A stretch of DNA of 64,000 bases from the NCBI GenBank assembly GCA_036266075.1, contig DATANV010000007.1:1-64000 (forward strand), written 5' to 3'. The position numbers were made by a program, and so were the translations under genes. The notes under the pieces are model-generated. The model saw nothing but the letters and a program-made list of their open reading frames with translations, did no database searches and had not been told where the DNA came from. This document shows, piece after piece, positions 7,250-16,529 of the stretch (the stretch's first letter is position 1; each line of letters begins with the position of its first letter). The stretch is from VRUE01 sp036266075. Its GTDB lineage: Bacteria > Actinomycetota > Thermoleophilia > Solirubrobacterales > 70-9.

Positions 7250-10200
7250 GTGAGTAATGCCGATCGGATCGAAGCGGACGGCGAGCGCAAGCAGGTCACT
7301 GTGCTGTTCGCCGACGTGCAGGGCTCGATGGACCTTGCCGAGCAGCACGACGCCGAGCAGTGGCGGCGGATCATGCAGCGCTTCTTCTCGGTCCTCGCCG
7401 ACGACGTCCACCGCTTCGAGGGAACGGTCGACAAGTTCACCGGCGACGGGATCATGGCCGTCTTCGGGGCACCCATCGCGCATGAGGACCACGCGCGGCG
7501 CGCCTGCTACGCGGCTCTGCGGATGCTCGACGACATCGCCGAGTACGCCGCCGAGCTGCGCCGCAGCGAGGGGCTCAGCTTCTCGACGCGGATCGGGATC
7601 AACTCCGGCGAGGTTGTCGCCGGGGCGATCGGCGAGGGAGGCGACGCCGGCTACACGGCGATCGGCCACACCGTTGGGCTCGCGCAGCGGATGGAGGCGC
7701 TGGCCGAGCCCAGCAAGGCCTACCTGACCGAGGCCACGGCCGAGCTGGCGCGCGGCTTCTTCGAGCTGGAGGACCTCGGCGAGTTCGAGATCAAGGGGGC
7801 GAGCCGGCCGGTGCGGGTTTTCGAGTTGGCCGGGGTCGGCTCGGCGCGCTCGCGACTCGACCTCTCGCGCGAGCGGGGCTTCTCGCGTTTTGTCGGCCGC
7901 ACCGGGGAGCTCGAAGTCCTCGAAGAGAACCTCGCCCGGGCCGTGGCTGGGGAGGGCGCCGCGGTCGGCATCGTCGCCGAGCCCGGCGTGGGCAAGAGCC
8001 GCCTCTGCCATGAGTTCGCCGAACGCTGCCGGGCGCGGGGCATCCAGGTCTTCGAATGCCAGGGACAGCCGCACGGGCGCCAGATCCCCTTCATGCCTGT
8101 CCTGCAGATGCTGCGCTCCTACTTCGGGATCGCCGACAGCGACCCCGAGCGGATCGTCCGTGAGAAGATCGCCGGGCGGGCACTGCTGCTCGATCCCGCT
8201 TTCGCCGAGGACCTGCCGGTGCTCTTCGATTTCCTCGGGGTGCCCGATCCCGACCATCCGCTGCCGCAGCTCAGTGCCGAGGCCCGCAACCGGGCCCTGC
8301 GCGGGGTGGTCTGCAAACTGATCCGCGCACCGAAGCGCCGCGAGCCGATCGTCACCATCGTCGAGGACCTGCACTGGATCGACGAGGCCAGCGAGATCCT
8401 GCTCGGCGAACTGCTCGGCTCGGTCGAGGGGACGCAGACGATGGCGATCGTCAACTTCCGCCCCGAATACCAGCTGGCCGCCGCCGGACCGCCGGACTAC
8501 CACCAGATCTCTCTGGAGCCGCTGGGCCCCGATGACACCCGCGAGCTGCTGCGCGACCTGGCGGGCGAGGACCCCTCGCTCGACGGGCTCGCCGAGCTGA
8601 TCCACGAGCGCAGCGCCGGCAATCCCTTCTTCGCCGAGGAGATCGTGCGGGCGCTGACCGAGGACGGCCACCTCGAGGGCGAGCGCGGCGCCCACCGGCT
8701 GGCACGGCCGGTCGAGGACGCTCGCGTCCCGGCCAGCGTGCAGACCGTGCTGGCAGCGCGGATCGACCGACTCGACCCGGATGCAAAGCGCCTGCTGCAG
8801 GTCGCCTCGGTCGCCGGCAAGGAGTTCGCCGAGCGCTCCCTGCACCTGATCGCGGGGCTCGAGCGCGAGGAGATGGACCCGCTGCTGTGCGACCTGACCG
8901 ACGCCGGCTTTCTCTACGAAACCGAGCTCTACCCGGAGCGCGTCTTCGCCTTCCGCCACCCGCTGACCCGCGAGGTTGCTTACGAAACGCAGCTCGGCGA
9001 GCAACGCGCGGTCACTCACGCCGCCGCGGCGCGGGCGCTGATCGAGCTGAACCCCGAGCGGCTCGACGAGATGGCGGCGCTGATCGCCAACCACATGGAG
9101 CTCGGCGAGCAGGCGCGCGAGGCGGCGCGCTGGTCGGCCCGGGCCGCCTACTGGGCCGGCAGCAGCCGGCCCGGCGACGCGCTGCGCCTCTGGCGCAAGG
9201 CGATGGAGCTGGCCGAACGGCTGGAGCAGGACGGGGAGGCCGAGGCGATGGCGGTGATGTCGCGACTGCTGCAACTCGACTTCGCCTGGCGCCTGGGGAT
9301 GGACCGCGAGGAGGAAGCGAGGCTGCTGACCGAGGCGGAGGAGATCGCAACGCGCACTGGCGACCGCCACTCGCTGGCGATGCTGAAGATGGCGACCGCA
9401 GCACGGCCCGGCATGCAGCACGAGGCCGACAACTGGTTGGCCGCGGTCGAGGAAACCACGCGACTCGCCGACGAATCCGGCGATCAGCATCTGCGGGTCG
9501 CAATCCGCGCTGCCTGCTCATATGCGTTCCTCTGCGCCGGGCGCTTCGACGAGTTCGAAGCGGCGCTGCGCGAGGTCCTCGAGCTGGCCGGCGACGATCA
9601 CTCGACCGGAGCCGGGGTCGTGATCGCCAGCCCGGTCGCCTGGGCGACGATGGCGCTGGGCCTCGTGGCGCGCGAGCGCGGCCGCCTCGAGGAAGCCGAC
9701 GAGCTCTTCAACCGCGCCCTGCAGATGGCCGAGAAGGACGGCGACCCCGAGGTCGCCAGCTGGACGCGCAGCAACCAGGCGCTGATGCTGGCAATGCGCG
9801 GCGAACCAGAAGCCGGCGTCGCCCTGGCGCGACGCAACTGCGAGCTGACCGAACGGCTCGGTGACGTCTTCTCGCGCAGCCTGGCGCTGGCCAACCTCGG
9901 CGCCTCGCAGCTCGCGGCGGGTCAATGCGAGGAGGCGCTGACCTCGATGGAGGAAGCCGAGGCCGTCTACCGCGCGGCGATGGACGACGGCGGCGAGATG
10001 GAGGCCTGGCGCGCCGCCCTGCGGGCGGAGGCACTGACCGGCGTCGGCCGTATTGAGGAGGCAATCGAGCTGGCCGAGTGGGCGGCGGGCATCGCCGAGG
10101 AGCGCGGCATGCTGTGGTCGCTGCCGCTGGCCCTGCTGGCGGCGGGACGGGCCCGCAACGCCGCCGGCCTCGAGGGCGTTCGCGAGACCCTCGACCGAGC

Positions 10201-10285
10201 TGCGTCGATCGCCCAAGAGACCGGCGCGGCGACGACCCTCGCGGCGATCGAAGAAGAGCGCAACGCACTCGCCACCACCCGCTGA
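7250..10285 (+). CDS. Class III nucleotide cyclase - AAA ATPase - TPR regulator
   Basis: 1011 residues from GTG 7250; upstream frame covers the hairpin and is not conserved. The N-terminal ~190 residues are a class III cyclase domain with both metal-binding Asp (FADVQGS, D22; FTGDGIMAVFG, D66) and IGINSGEVVAGAIG. A STAND-like AAA domain follows, with Walker A AEPGVGKS and Walker B TIVEDLHWIDEAS. The C-terminal half is a helical TPR-like array with repeated AL/EEA patterns. No membrane segment is present. It probably makes cAMP in response to a signal read by the ATPase/TPR part. Many actinobacteria carry several such proteins. Confidence 0.88.
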   Translation: MSNADRIEADGERKQVTVLFADVQGSMDLAEQHDAEQWRRIMQRFFSVLADDVHRFEGTVDKFTGDGIMAVFGAPIAHEDHARRACYAALRMLDDIAEYAAELRRSEGLSFSTRIGINSGEVVAGAIGEGGDAGYTAIGHTVGLAQRMEALAEPSKAYLTEATAELARGFFELEDLGEFEIKGASRPVRVFELAGVGSARSRLDLSRERGFSRFVGRTGELEVLEENLARAVAGEGAAVGIVAEPGVGKSRLCHEFAERCRARGIQVFECQGQPHGRQIPFMPVLQMLRSYFGIADSDPERIVREKIAGRALLLDPAFAEDLPVLFDFLGVPDPDHPLPQLSAEARNRALRGVVCKLIRAPKRREPIVTIVEDLHWIDEASEILLGELLGSVEGTQTMAIVNFRPEYQLAAAGPPDYHQISLEPLGPDDTRELLRDLAGEDPSLDGLAELIHERSAGNPFFAEEIVRALTEDGHLEGERGAHRLARPVEDARVPASVQTVLAARIDRLDPDAKRLLQVASVAGKEFAERSLHLIAGLEREEMDPLLCDLTDAGFLYETELYPERVFAFRHPLTREVAYETQLGEQRAVTHAAAARALIELNPERLDEMAALIANHMELGEQAREAARWSARAAYWAGSSRPGDALRLWRKAMELAERLEQDGEAEAMAVMSRLLQLDFAWRLGMDREEEARLLTEAEEIATRTGDRHSLAMLKMATAARPGMQHEADNWLAAVEETTRLADESGDQHLRVAIRAACSYAFLCAGRFDEFEAALREVLELAGDDHSTGAGVVIASPVAWATMALGLVARERGRLEEADELFNRALQMAEKDGDPEVASWTRSNQALMLAMRGEPEAGVALARRNCELTERLGDVFSRSLALANLGASQLAAGQCEEALTSMEEAEAVYRAAMDDGGEMEAWRAALRAEALTGVGRIEEAIELAEWAAGIAEERGMLWSLPLALLAAGRARNAAGLEGVRETLDRAASIAQETGAATTLAAIEEERNALATTR

Positions 10286-10287
10286 CC

Positions 10288-10333
10288 CGTGCCGGGAGTT
10301 AGACACCACTGTGGGCACTGAATCGACGGCACG
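10288..10333. repeat. Dispersed palindrome-ended repeat, copy A
   Basis: 46 bp bounded by CGTGCCG and CGGCACG. Its interior carries a 20-mer (10297-10316) found in inverse orientation at 16549-16568 inside copy B. It fills the gap between the convergent cyclase and SDR genes. A REP-like or miniature element is the simplest reading. Confidence 0.75.
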
Positions 10334-10337
10334 TCGA

Positions 10338-11180
10338 CTAGACGCCGGTGATGCGGGCGACGATCGAGTCGACCAGGCGGGCGGGGAGGAATCTCGCTGC
10401 GAAGGCCTGGCCGCGGGCATCGGCTCCGACCAGGTAGCGGGTGCGGGGGCGACGCGCGGTCAGCGCTCGCTCGATCGTCGCCGCCACCTTCTCGGGCGGG
10501 ATACCGCGCTCGCCGGTCTTGCGCGCGATCTCCTTGCCGGCCGCGATCGCCTCGCCGTAGAGGGCGGCATGGCCCTCACCCGCGCGACCGGCTATCGCGT
10601 CGACTTCCTGCTCGCCACGTTCCCAAATCGGCGTCGCGATCGAGCCGGGCTCGACGATCGAGACCGCGATGTCCCACGGACGCAACTCCCGGCGGAAGAC
10701 GTCGCCAACCGCCTCCAGGCCGAACTTCGCGGCGTGGTAAGCGCCGAACATCGGGAAGGCCATCAACCCGCCGATCGAGGTGATGAAGACGATTCGGCCC
10801 CGCGCCAGGCGGATCGCTGGCAGCGCCGCCTGCGTGACCGCGACATGGGCGGTCAGGTTGACCTCCACCTGGCGCTTGAAGTCGTCGATTGGCAGCGTCT
10901 CCAGCGGCCCCGGCACGGCGATGCCCGCGTTGTTGACGAGGCCGTCAAGGCCGGTCTCCCCCACGGTCTCTTCGATCTGCCCGGCGGCGGCCGAGATCTG
11001 GGCTGCGTCGGTGACGTCCAGCATCAGCGGCCTGATTCGCTCCGACCCGGCTTCGCGCAACGACGCCGCGTCCTCGTCCCTGCGCACTCCGGCAAAGACC
11101 CGCCAGCCGGCACGGTCCAACTGCAGTGCCGTCGTCCGGCCGATGCCGGTCGACGCTCCGGTGACAAGCACGGATTGCAT
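10338..11180 (-). CDS. Short-chain dehydrogenase/reductase (classical)
   Basis: 280 residues from ATG 11180. The NAD(P)-binding TGASTGIG, the NNAG structural motif, the catalytic Ser in FITSIGG and Tyr/Lys in GAYHAAKFG are intact, as is the PGSIATPI loop. It belongs to the classical SDR group that includes retinol/steroid-like and ketoreductase enzymes; the substrate is unknown. The in-frame extension to 11258 adds no conserved sequence and would cross the hairpin at 11223-11260. Confidence 0.88.
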   Translation of the reverse strand: MQSVLVTGASTGIGRTTALQLDRAGWRVFAGVRRDEDAASLREAGSERIRPLMLDVTDAAQISAAAGQIEETVGETGLDGLVNNAGIAVPGPLETLPIDDFKRQVEVNLTAHVAVTQAALPAIRLARGRIVFITSIGGLMAFPMFGAYHAAKFGLEAVGDVFRRELRPWDIAVSIVEPGSIATPIWERGEQEVDAIAGRAGEGHAALYGEAIAAGKEIARKTGERGIPPEKVAATIERALTARRPRTRYLVGADARGQAFAARFLPARLVDSIVARITGV

Positions 11181-11222
11181 CGCCGGCCAGGCTACAGCGC
11201 GCCCGGTCAATTGCCGCCTCGA

Positions 11223-11260
11223 GATTGCATTCCCCGCGCCATAGGCGGGTAGCTGCAATC
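11223..11260 (-). terminator. Hairpin at the end of the MerR operon
   Basis: GATTGCA (11223-11229) pairs with TGCAATC (11254-11260), and an inner CCCGC/GCGGG stem (11233-11237, 11245-11249) extends it. The hairpin begins over the MerR stop codon, where the five-gene minus-strand operon should end. There is no T-run, as is common in high-GC actinobacteria. Confidence 0.55.
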
Positions 11261-11963
11261 AGCCGCGGCTGGCGCGGTGGCGCTCCAGCTCGGCGACCAT
11301 CAGCTTGGTGTGCAGGGCGGCGATCAGGTCCTGCAGGGGCTGGGCGCCCGCTTCGAGCATCTCGACGACCCGCTCGGGCGACACCTCGCCGGCGAGGCGA
11401 TCCATCACCACCTCGACCTCCTGGCGGACCAGCTCTTCGAGGGCGCTCTTGTAGCGCAGGGTGTCGTAGACGGTGAAGCCGATCTGCTCGTCGTAGCCGC
11501 CGGCACGGAAGCGGCCGATTGCCTCGATGATCTTGATGTCCGAAGGTGAGTAGCCGCGGCTGTTGGGGCTCAGCACCTCGATCTCCTCGAGCCGGTCAAG
11601 CACCTCCTTGGGGATGCCGTAGCGCTCGCGCACCTCGGCGGCGCTGGTTCGGGTTCGCTCGCCGGCCAGGGCGCGGTCGAGGATCCGGTCCTCTAGCTCG
11701 AGCAGCGCCCGCGCCCGCTCTGGGTCCTCGTCGAGCACCGCCTTGATCGCCTTGAGCGGCATGAAGCGCTCCTCCTGGAGCTGCTTGATCAGCCTGATCC
11801 GGTCGACGAACTGCGGTGGGTAGTAGGCCATGTTGCGGCTCGTCTTCACCGGCTCGGGCAGCAGTCCCTCGCGCAGGTAGTGCTTGATCGTCGGCGCCGG
11901 CACGCCGGAGGCCTCCGCCAGCTCGCCCATCTTGAGCAGCGTCTGCTCGCCGCTGGCGCTCAT
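11259..11963 (-). CDS. MerR family transcriptional regulator
   Basis: 234 residues. It has the MerR winged-helix start LLKMGELAEASGVPAPTIKH followed by YLREGLLPEPVKTSRNMAYY and a KQLQEERFMPLKAIKAVL dimerisation helix. The ~130-residue C-terminal part has no Cys ligands, so the effector is probably organic, such as an acyl-CoA. The ATG overlaps the stop of the CoA-transferase gene as ATGA. It is the last gene of the acyl-CoA operon and its likely regulator; a dyad at 16502-16524 near the operon promoter is a candidate site. Confidence 0.85.
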   Translation of the reverse strand: MSASGEQTLLKMGELAEASGVPAPTIKHYLREGLLPEPVKTSRNMAYYPPQFVDRIRLIKQLQEERFMPLKAIKAVLDEDPERARALLELEDRILDRALAGERTRTSAAEVRERYGIPKEVLDRLEEIEVLSPNSRGYSPSDIKIIEAIGRFRAGGYDEQIGFTVYDTLRYKSALEELVRQEVEVVMDRLAGEVSPERVVEMLEAGAQPLQDLIAALHTKLMVAELERHRASRG

Positions 11964-13192
11964 GCGCGGAACGTCGCCTCGCTGGCGCTCGGGCCGGCGG
12001 CGGCGCCGGACTCGAGCATCGAGGCAACCTCCTCCTCCGAGTAGCCGATCTCGCGCAGCACGGCGTCGGTGTGCTCGCCAAAGGCCGGCGCGGGGCGGGT
12101 GGGGTCGGCCGGCGTGCGACTCAGCTTGACCGGCGCGCCCAGCTGCCGCACCGTGCCCAGCTCGGGCTGCTCGAGCTCGACCACCATCTCGCGGGCGCGC
12201 ACCAGCTCCGAGTCGAGCGCCTCGTCGAGGTCGAGGACCGGCTCGATGCAGCAGTCGTGCTCGTCGTTGAAGGCCTTCCATTCGGCGCGGGTGCGGCTGC
12301 GGAAGACGGCGGCGACCTCGGCCCAGGCATCGGAGTCGGGCGCCTCGAACTGCTTCTCGATCAGGTCCGGGCGCTCGACGCCGCGGCAGAAGGCGGCCCA
12401 GAACTTCGGCTCGAGGGCACCGCAGGTGACCCAGCCGTCGGCGGCCTCGTAGGGCAGGTAGCAGACCAGGCCGCCGGCCAGCTGCTGCTCGCCGCGGCGC
12501 GGCACCTCGCCGTCGCAGAAGTAGCGCCCGGCGACCATCGCCAGCCAGGAGAGGGCGCCGTCGGCCATCGAGACGTCGACGAACTGCCCCTCGCCGGAGC
12601 GGCCCGCCTCGTGCAGCGCCGCCAGAGTCGCGAAGGCGGCCATCAGGGCGCCACCGCCGAGGTCGGCGATCTGACCGGCCGACTGAACCGGAGGGCCGTC
12701 CTTGGCGCCGGTCAAGCCGAGCAAGCCGACCAGGCCCAGGTAGTTCATGTCGTGGCCGGCGCGCTGGGTGTAGGGACCGTCCTGCCCGTAGCCGGTGATC
12801 GCGCAGAAGACGATCGCCGGATTGGCTTCGCGCATCCGCTCGTAGCCGACGCCGAGCCGGTCGAGGACGCCGGGGCGGAAGCCGTCGAGAACGACGTCGT
12901 AGCGCTCGACCAGGCGCAGCAGCGCCTCGCGCCCCGCCTCGCTCTTCAGGTCGAGGCGGATCGAGCGCTTGCCGCGGTTCAGCGAGAGGTAAAGGGAAGA
13001 GCGCGTGCCGAGCTCCTGTTGCTCGTCGGTCCCGTAATAGGGCGGCGCCCAGCGGATGTAGTCGCCCATGCCGGTGTCCTCGACCTTCAGCACTTCGGCG
13101 CCCAGATCGGCCAGCAGCAGCGAACAGAAGCCGCCGGGCAGCAGCCGCGTCAGGTCGAGGACCTTGACGTCGCTAAGCGGCAGATCGCTCAC
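11960..13192 (-). CDS. CaiB/BaiF family III enzyme, alpha-methylacyl-CoA racemase-like
   Basis: 410 residues. The fold signature KVLDLTRLLPGGFCSLLLAD starts it, then LNRGKRSIRLDLK. The residues that do proton transfer in racemases are in place: His-Asp in AGHDMNYLG and Asp in IADLGGG. That favours an alpha-methylacyl-CoA racemase over a formyl-CoA-transferase-type enzyme, though a CoA transferase remains possible. It overlaps the BKACE gene by 20 bp upstream and merR by 4 bp downstream, so it is translated from the same operon mRNA. Confidence 0.82.
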   Translation of the reverse strand: MSDLPLSDVKVLDLTRLLPGGFCSLLLADLGAEVLKVEDTGMGDYIRWAPPYYGTDEQQELGTRSSLYLSLNRGKRSIRLDLKSEAGREALLRLVERYDVVLDGFRPGVLDRLGVGYERMREANPAIVFCAITGYGQDGPYTQRAGHDMNYLGLVGLLGLTGAKDGPPVQSAGQIADLGGGALMAAFATLAALHEAGRSGEGQFVDVSMADGALSWLAMVAGRYFCDGEVPRRGEQQLAGGLVCYLPYEAADGWVTCGALEPKFWAAFCRGVERPDLIEKQFEAPDSDAWAEVAAVFRSRTRAEWKAFNDEHDCCIEPVLDLDEALDSELVRAREMVVELEQPELGTVRQLGAPVKLSRTPADPTRPAPAFGEHTDAVLREIGYSEEEVASMLESGAAAGPSASEATFRA

Positions 13193-14069
13193 GCTTGGGG
13201 ACCCCCAAGAGCTCGCGGGCCTCCGCCACCGTAGCGGCGCGGCGGCCGACGTCCTCGGCCATCTGGCGCGCCTTGGCGATCAGCTCGCCGTTGGACTTCG
13301 CCATCTCGCCGTTCGGCAGGTAGAGGTTGTCCTCGACGCCGGCGCGGACGTTGCCGCCGAGCACCAGCGCTGCGCCGAGCAGCTTCCACTGGTCGCGCGA
13401 GATGCCGATCACCTGCCACTGGTGCCCACCCTCGGCGCCGCCCGGGATCTGGTCGGCCATGAAGCCGACGTTGCGCGGCGTCGGCCGGATGCCGCCGTTG
13501 ACCCCCATTACGAGGGAGACCTGCAGCGGCGGGCGGTCGAGCAGCCCCATGTCGATCAGCGGGTCGAGGTTGGCGACGTGGCCGGCGTCGAAGCACTCGT
13601 GCTCGGGCTTGATCCCCAGCTCCTTCATCGCGGTGAGGAACTCGATGATCGTGTCGAAGCTGTTCTCGAAGACCGCCTTGAAGACGAAGTCCTTGCGCCG
13701 GGGGCTGTACTTGGCGTAGTTCATCGAGCTCATGTTGAGCGCCGCGACGTCGGGGCGGCACGCGCGCAGGTACTCGATCCGCTTCTCGATCGGGATGCCG
13801 ATCGCCCCGGTCGAGTAGTTGACGATCACGTCGCCGACCTCGGCCAGGATCGCCTCGGTGATCGCCTTAAAGTCCTCGACATCGTAGGAGGGCGTGCCGT
13901 CGGGCTTGCGGGCGTGGATGTGGATCTGCGAGGCGCCCTCGTCGACCGCCCGCCGCGCCTCGGCCGCGTACTCCCCCGGCGTATAGGGGATCGCCGGGCA
14001 CTGGTCGCGATTGGCGATCACCCCGCTGATCGAGCAGCTGATGACGACTGGGGTCTCGAAGCGACTCAT
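13173..14069 (-). CDS. BKACE family beta-keto acid cleavage enzyme (DUF849)
   Basis: 298 residues. BKACE enzymes use zinc to condense a beta-keto acid with acetyl-CoA, giving acetoacetate and a new acyl-CoA; the founder cleaves 3-keto-5-aminohexanoate in lysine fermentation. Zinc ligands are visible in QIHIHARKPDG and in the Glu of RAGVEDNLYL; GVNGGI and FDAGH are also typical. The ATG overlaps the carboxyltransferase stop as ATGA. No other lysine-fermentation genes are here, so a different beta-keto acid, perhaps from branched or amino-acid-derived chains, is more likely. Confidence 0.87.
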   Translation of the reverse strand: MSRFETPVVISCSISGVIANRDQCPAIPYTPGEYAAEARRAVDEGASQIHIHARKPDGTPSYDVEDFKAITEAILAEVGDVIVNYSTGAIGIPIEKRIEYLRACRPDVAALNMSSMNYAKYSPRRKDFVFKAVFENSFDTIIEFLTAMKELGIKPEHECFDAGHVANLDPLIDMGLLDRPPLQVSLVMGVNGGIRPTPRNVGFMADQIPGGAEGGHQWQVIGISRDQWKLLGAALVLGGNVRAGVEDNLYLPNGEMAKSNGELIAKARQMAEDVGRRAATVAEARELLGVPKRERSAA

Positions 14070-15679
14070 ACGGGCATCACTCCGTGGCGTTTGGCCGGCT
14101 TCTCGACGTGCTTGGTGCGCGCCATGCGCAGGGCTTTGACGATCGTCGGCCGGGTCTCGCGGGGGTCGATGATGTCGTCTATCACCGCGTTGCCGGCGGC
14201 AATGTAGGGGTCGATCTGCTCGCGGACCGCGTTTAGCATCGCCTCGCGGGTCGCCTCCGGGTCATCGGACGCCTCGATCGCAGAACGGCCGATGATGTTG
14301 ACGGCGCCCTCCGGGCCCATCACCGAGATCTCGGCTCCAGGCCAGGCGACAATCAGGTCGGGCTCGTACGCCTTGCCGCACATCACGTAGTAGCCGGCGC
14401 CGTAGGCCTTGCGGACGATCACCGTCACCTTCGGCACCGTGGCGCGGCTGACGGCGTAGAGCATCTTCGCCCCGTGGCGGATGATCCCGGCGTGCTCGAC
14501 CTTCGCCCCGACCATGAAGCCGGGTACGTCCTGCAGGAAGACCAGCGGGATGTTGAAGGCGTCGCAGAGGTTGATGAAGCGCGCCGCCTTGTCGGCCGAA
14601 TCGTTGTCGAGGATGCCGGCCAGCTGCTTCGGCTGGTTGGCGACTATGCCCACCGGCTGGCCGCCGAAGCGGGCGAAGCAGGTGATCAGCGTCTTGGCGA
14701 ACTTAGGCTTGATGTCGAACCACTCGCCGTCGTCGACGACCTCGCGGATCACGTCGTACATGTCGTAGGGCTGGCGTGAGGACTCGGGGACGATCTCCAG
14801 CAGCTTGTCGGAGGCGCGATCATCGGGGTCGGCGGTCTCGGCCAGCGGCGGCTTCTGCTCACAGTTCGCCGGAAAGAAGGAGAGGTAGGTCTTGACCGCG
14901 GCGATGCACTCCTCGTCGTCCTTCACCTCGAGGTCGCCGACGCCAGATTTGCGACAGTGGACCTTGGCGCCGCCCAGCTCCTCCATGGTGATGTCCTCGC
15001 CGGTGACGGCCTTGGTGAGGTGCGGGCCGGCGAGCGCCATCGCCCCCTGGCCGGAGACCATCGGCACGAAGTCCGAGAGCGCCGGGATGTAGGCGGTGCC
15101 GGCGGCGCAGGGACCCATCATCGCCGCGACCATCGGGATCACGCCCGACATTTCGACCTCCTCTCGGAAGAGGTGGCCGGAGCCGGCGAAGAGCGAGCCG
15201 GCGGCCTCCTGGATGCGGGCCCCGGCCGAGTCGAGCAGCCAGACGAAGGGCATCCGCTTGGAGAGCGCCATCTCGCGCAGGCGGGTGGCCTTCAGCTCGC
15301 CCGTCATCCCCATCGAGCCGGCCATCACCGTGAAGTCGTAGGCGGCGATGCAGGTCGGGCGGCCGTCGACGTCCCCCCAGCCGGTGATCACGCCGTCGGC
15401 CGGCGCCTCCTTTCCCTCCATCGCCCGCTGGGCGAAGTGCGGGCGGCCGTGGATGCCCATCTCGACGAAGGTCCCCTCGTCGACCAGCAGGTCGATCCGC
15501 TCGCGCGCCGTCAGCTTGCCGCGCTCGTGCTGCTTGGCGATCTTCTCCTCGCCGCCGCCGAGTTTGGCTTTGGCACGCCGCTCGTGCAGCTGCTCGGTCA
15601 GCTCGCCCAGCGGGGCGGTGCCGGGGAGGAGGTTCTTGTCCTCTTCCTGGCCGGGCGGACGCTCTTCGGTGCTCGCCAT
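14066..15679 (-). CDS. Acyl-CoA carboxylase carboxyltransferase (beta) subunit
   Basis: 537 residues from ATG 15679, which follows a GGAAGGGACGGTAGGG stretch; ATG 15697 is an alternative that overlaps the previous gene. It moves CO2 from carboxybiotin to an acyl-CoA. The N-terminal GKLTARERIDLLVDEGTF, LLDSAGARIQE, GAKVHCRKSGVGD and the C-terminal VRKAYGAGYYVM blocks are typical of propionyl/methylcrotonyl-type beta subunits. No biotin carboxylase alpha subunit is in the operon; a free biotin carrier protein lies at 41567. Confidence 0.9.
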   Translation of the reverse strand: MASTEERPPGQEEDKNLLPGTAPLGELTEQLHERRAKAKLGGGEEKIAKQHERGKLTARERIDLLVDEGTFVEMGIHGRPHFAQRAMEGKEAPADGVITGWGDVDGRPTCIAAYDFTVMAGSMGMTGELKATRLREMALSKRMPFVWLLDSAGARIQEAAGSLFAGSGHLFREEVEMSGVIPMVAAMMGPCAAGTAYIPALSDFVPMVSGQGAMALAGPHLTKAVTGEDITMEELGGAKVHCRKSGVGDLEVKDDEECIAAVKTYLSFFPANCEQKPPLAETADPDDRASDKLLEIVPESSRQPYDMYDVIREVVDDGEWFDIKPKFAKTLITCFARFGGQPVGIVANQPKQLAGILDNDSADKAARFINLCDAFNIPLVFLQDVPGFMVGAKVEHAGIIRHGAKMLYAVSRATVPKVTVIVRKAYGAGYYVMCGKAYEPDLIVAWPGAEISVMGPEGAVNIIGRSAIEASDDPEATREAMLNAVREQIDPYIAAGNAVIDDIIDPRETRPTIVKALRMARTKHVEKPAKRHGVMPV

Positions 15680-15681
15680 CC

Positions 15682-16464
15682 CTACCGTCCCTTCCATTCA
15701 GGCTCACGCTTCTCGAAGAAGGCGCTGACGCCCTCGACGATGTCCTCGGTCGAGAAGGTGAGCGAGAGCTGCGAGCGCAGGTAGTCGAGCGCGTCGTCGA
15801 GCGCCATGTCCTGCTGGCGGTACATCGCGTCGTGACCGAGCCGCATCAGGACCGGGCTCTTCGAGGCCAGCTTGCCGGCCCACTCGGCGACCGCGGCGTC
15901 GAACTCGCCGACCGGCACGACCTTGTTGGCGAGCCCGTACTCGACCGCCTGCTCGGCGCTCAACCGCTCCCCCAGCAGCATCATCTCGTTGACCTTCTTG
16001 CGCGGGACGTTGCGGTAGACGATCGCCATGATCATGTAGGGGAAGGCGCCGACGTTGATCTCCGGCGTGGCGAAGGTCGCCCCCTCCTTGGCAATCAGCA
16101 GGTCGCAGGAAAGCGCCAGCCCCATGCCCCCCGCCAACACGTGGCCGTTGGCGGCGCACAGCGAGGGCTTGCCGAGACGCGGCATCAGCCGAAAATATTC
16201 AAGGAAAAGATCGGTAGCAAAATGTTTGGCCACCAACGGAACGTCTGCGGCAAAACCGCCCAGATCCGCACCGGCACAGAAGACCTTTTCGCCTGCCCCG
16301 GTCAAAACAACAGCCCGAGCCTCCTCGTCGTCGCGGGCCCGCTTCATCGCCTCGACCAGCTCGGCCAGCATCTGCCCGGAGAGCATGTTGCGCTTCTCGG
16401 GGTTGTTCAGGGTCACCGTGGCGACCCCGTCCGCAACTTCGTACCTGACCAGCTCGTAATCCAT
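15682..16464 (-). CDS. Enoyl-CoA hydratase/isomerase family protein
   Basis: 260 residues, first gene of the five-gene acyl-CoA operon. The crotonase oxyanion-hole segments CAGADLGGF and ANGHVLAGGMGLALS are present, and the C terminus ends FFEKREPEWKGR as is common in the family. The first catalytic Glu position of classical hydratases is occupied by the INVGAFPY segment, so it may be an isomerase or lyase rather than a plain hydratase. It ends two bases before the preferred carboxyltransferase ATG. Confidence 0.85.
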   Translation of the reverse strand: MDYELVRYEVADGVATVTLNNPEKRNMLSGQMLAELVEAMKRARDDEEARAVVLTGAGEKVFCAGADLGGFAADVPLVAKHFATDLFLEYFRLMPRLGKPSLCAANGHVLAGGMGLALSCDLLIAKEGATFATPEINVGAFPYMIMAIVYRNVPRKKVNEMMLLGERLSAEQAVEYGLANKVVPVGEFDAAVAEWAGKLASKSPVLMRLGHDAMYRQQDMALDDALDYLRSQLSLTFSTEDIVEGVSAFFEKREPEWKGR

Positions 16465-16501
16465 CCCGGCGGACCATAGCCGAAATCGCCTCGATGCTGA
16501 A

Positions 16502-16524
16502 AGTGAGAAGTGCTACTGTCCACT
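16502..16524. promoter_or_regulatory. Dyad upstream of the acyl-CoA operon, candidate MerR site
   Basis: AGTG-N3-AGT-N3-ACT-N3-CACT gives a 23-bp imperfect dyad 37 bases before the enoyl-CoA hydratase start. MerR regulators bind dyads of about this size between promoter elements. The operon encodes a MerR protein as its last gene. This is inferred from position and symmetry only. Confidence 0.35.
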
Positions 16525-16529
16525 CGGCT

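Noticed and set aside
7211..9490. A 759-residue frame antisense to the cyclase-AAA gene
   Set aside because: Typical shadow frame of high-GC codon use; low-complexity His/Leu/Arg/Ala composition and no domains, while the plus strand has full cyclase and Walker motifs.
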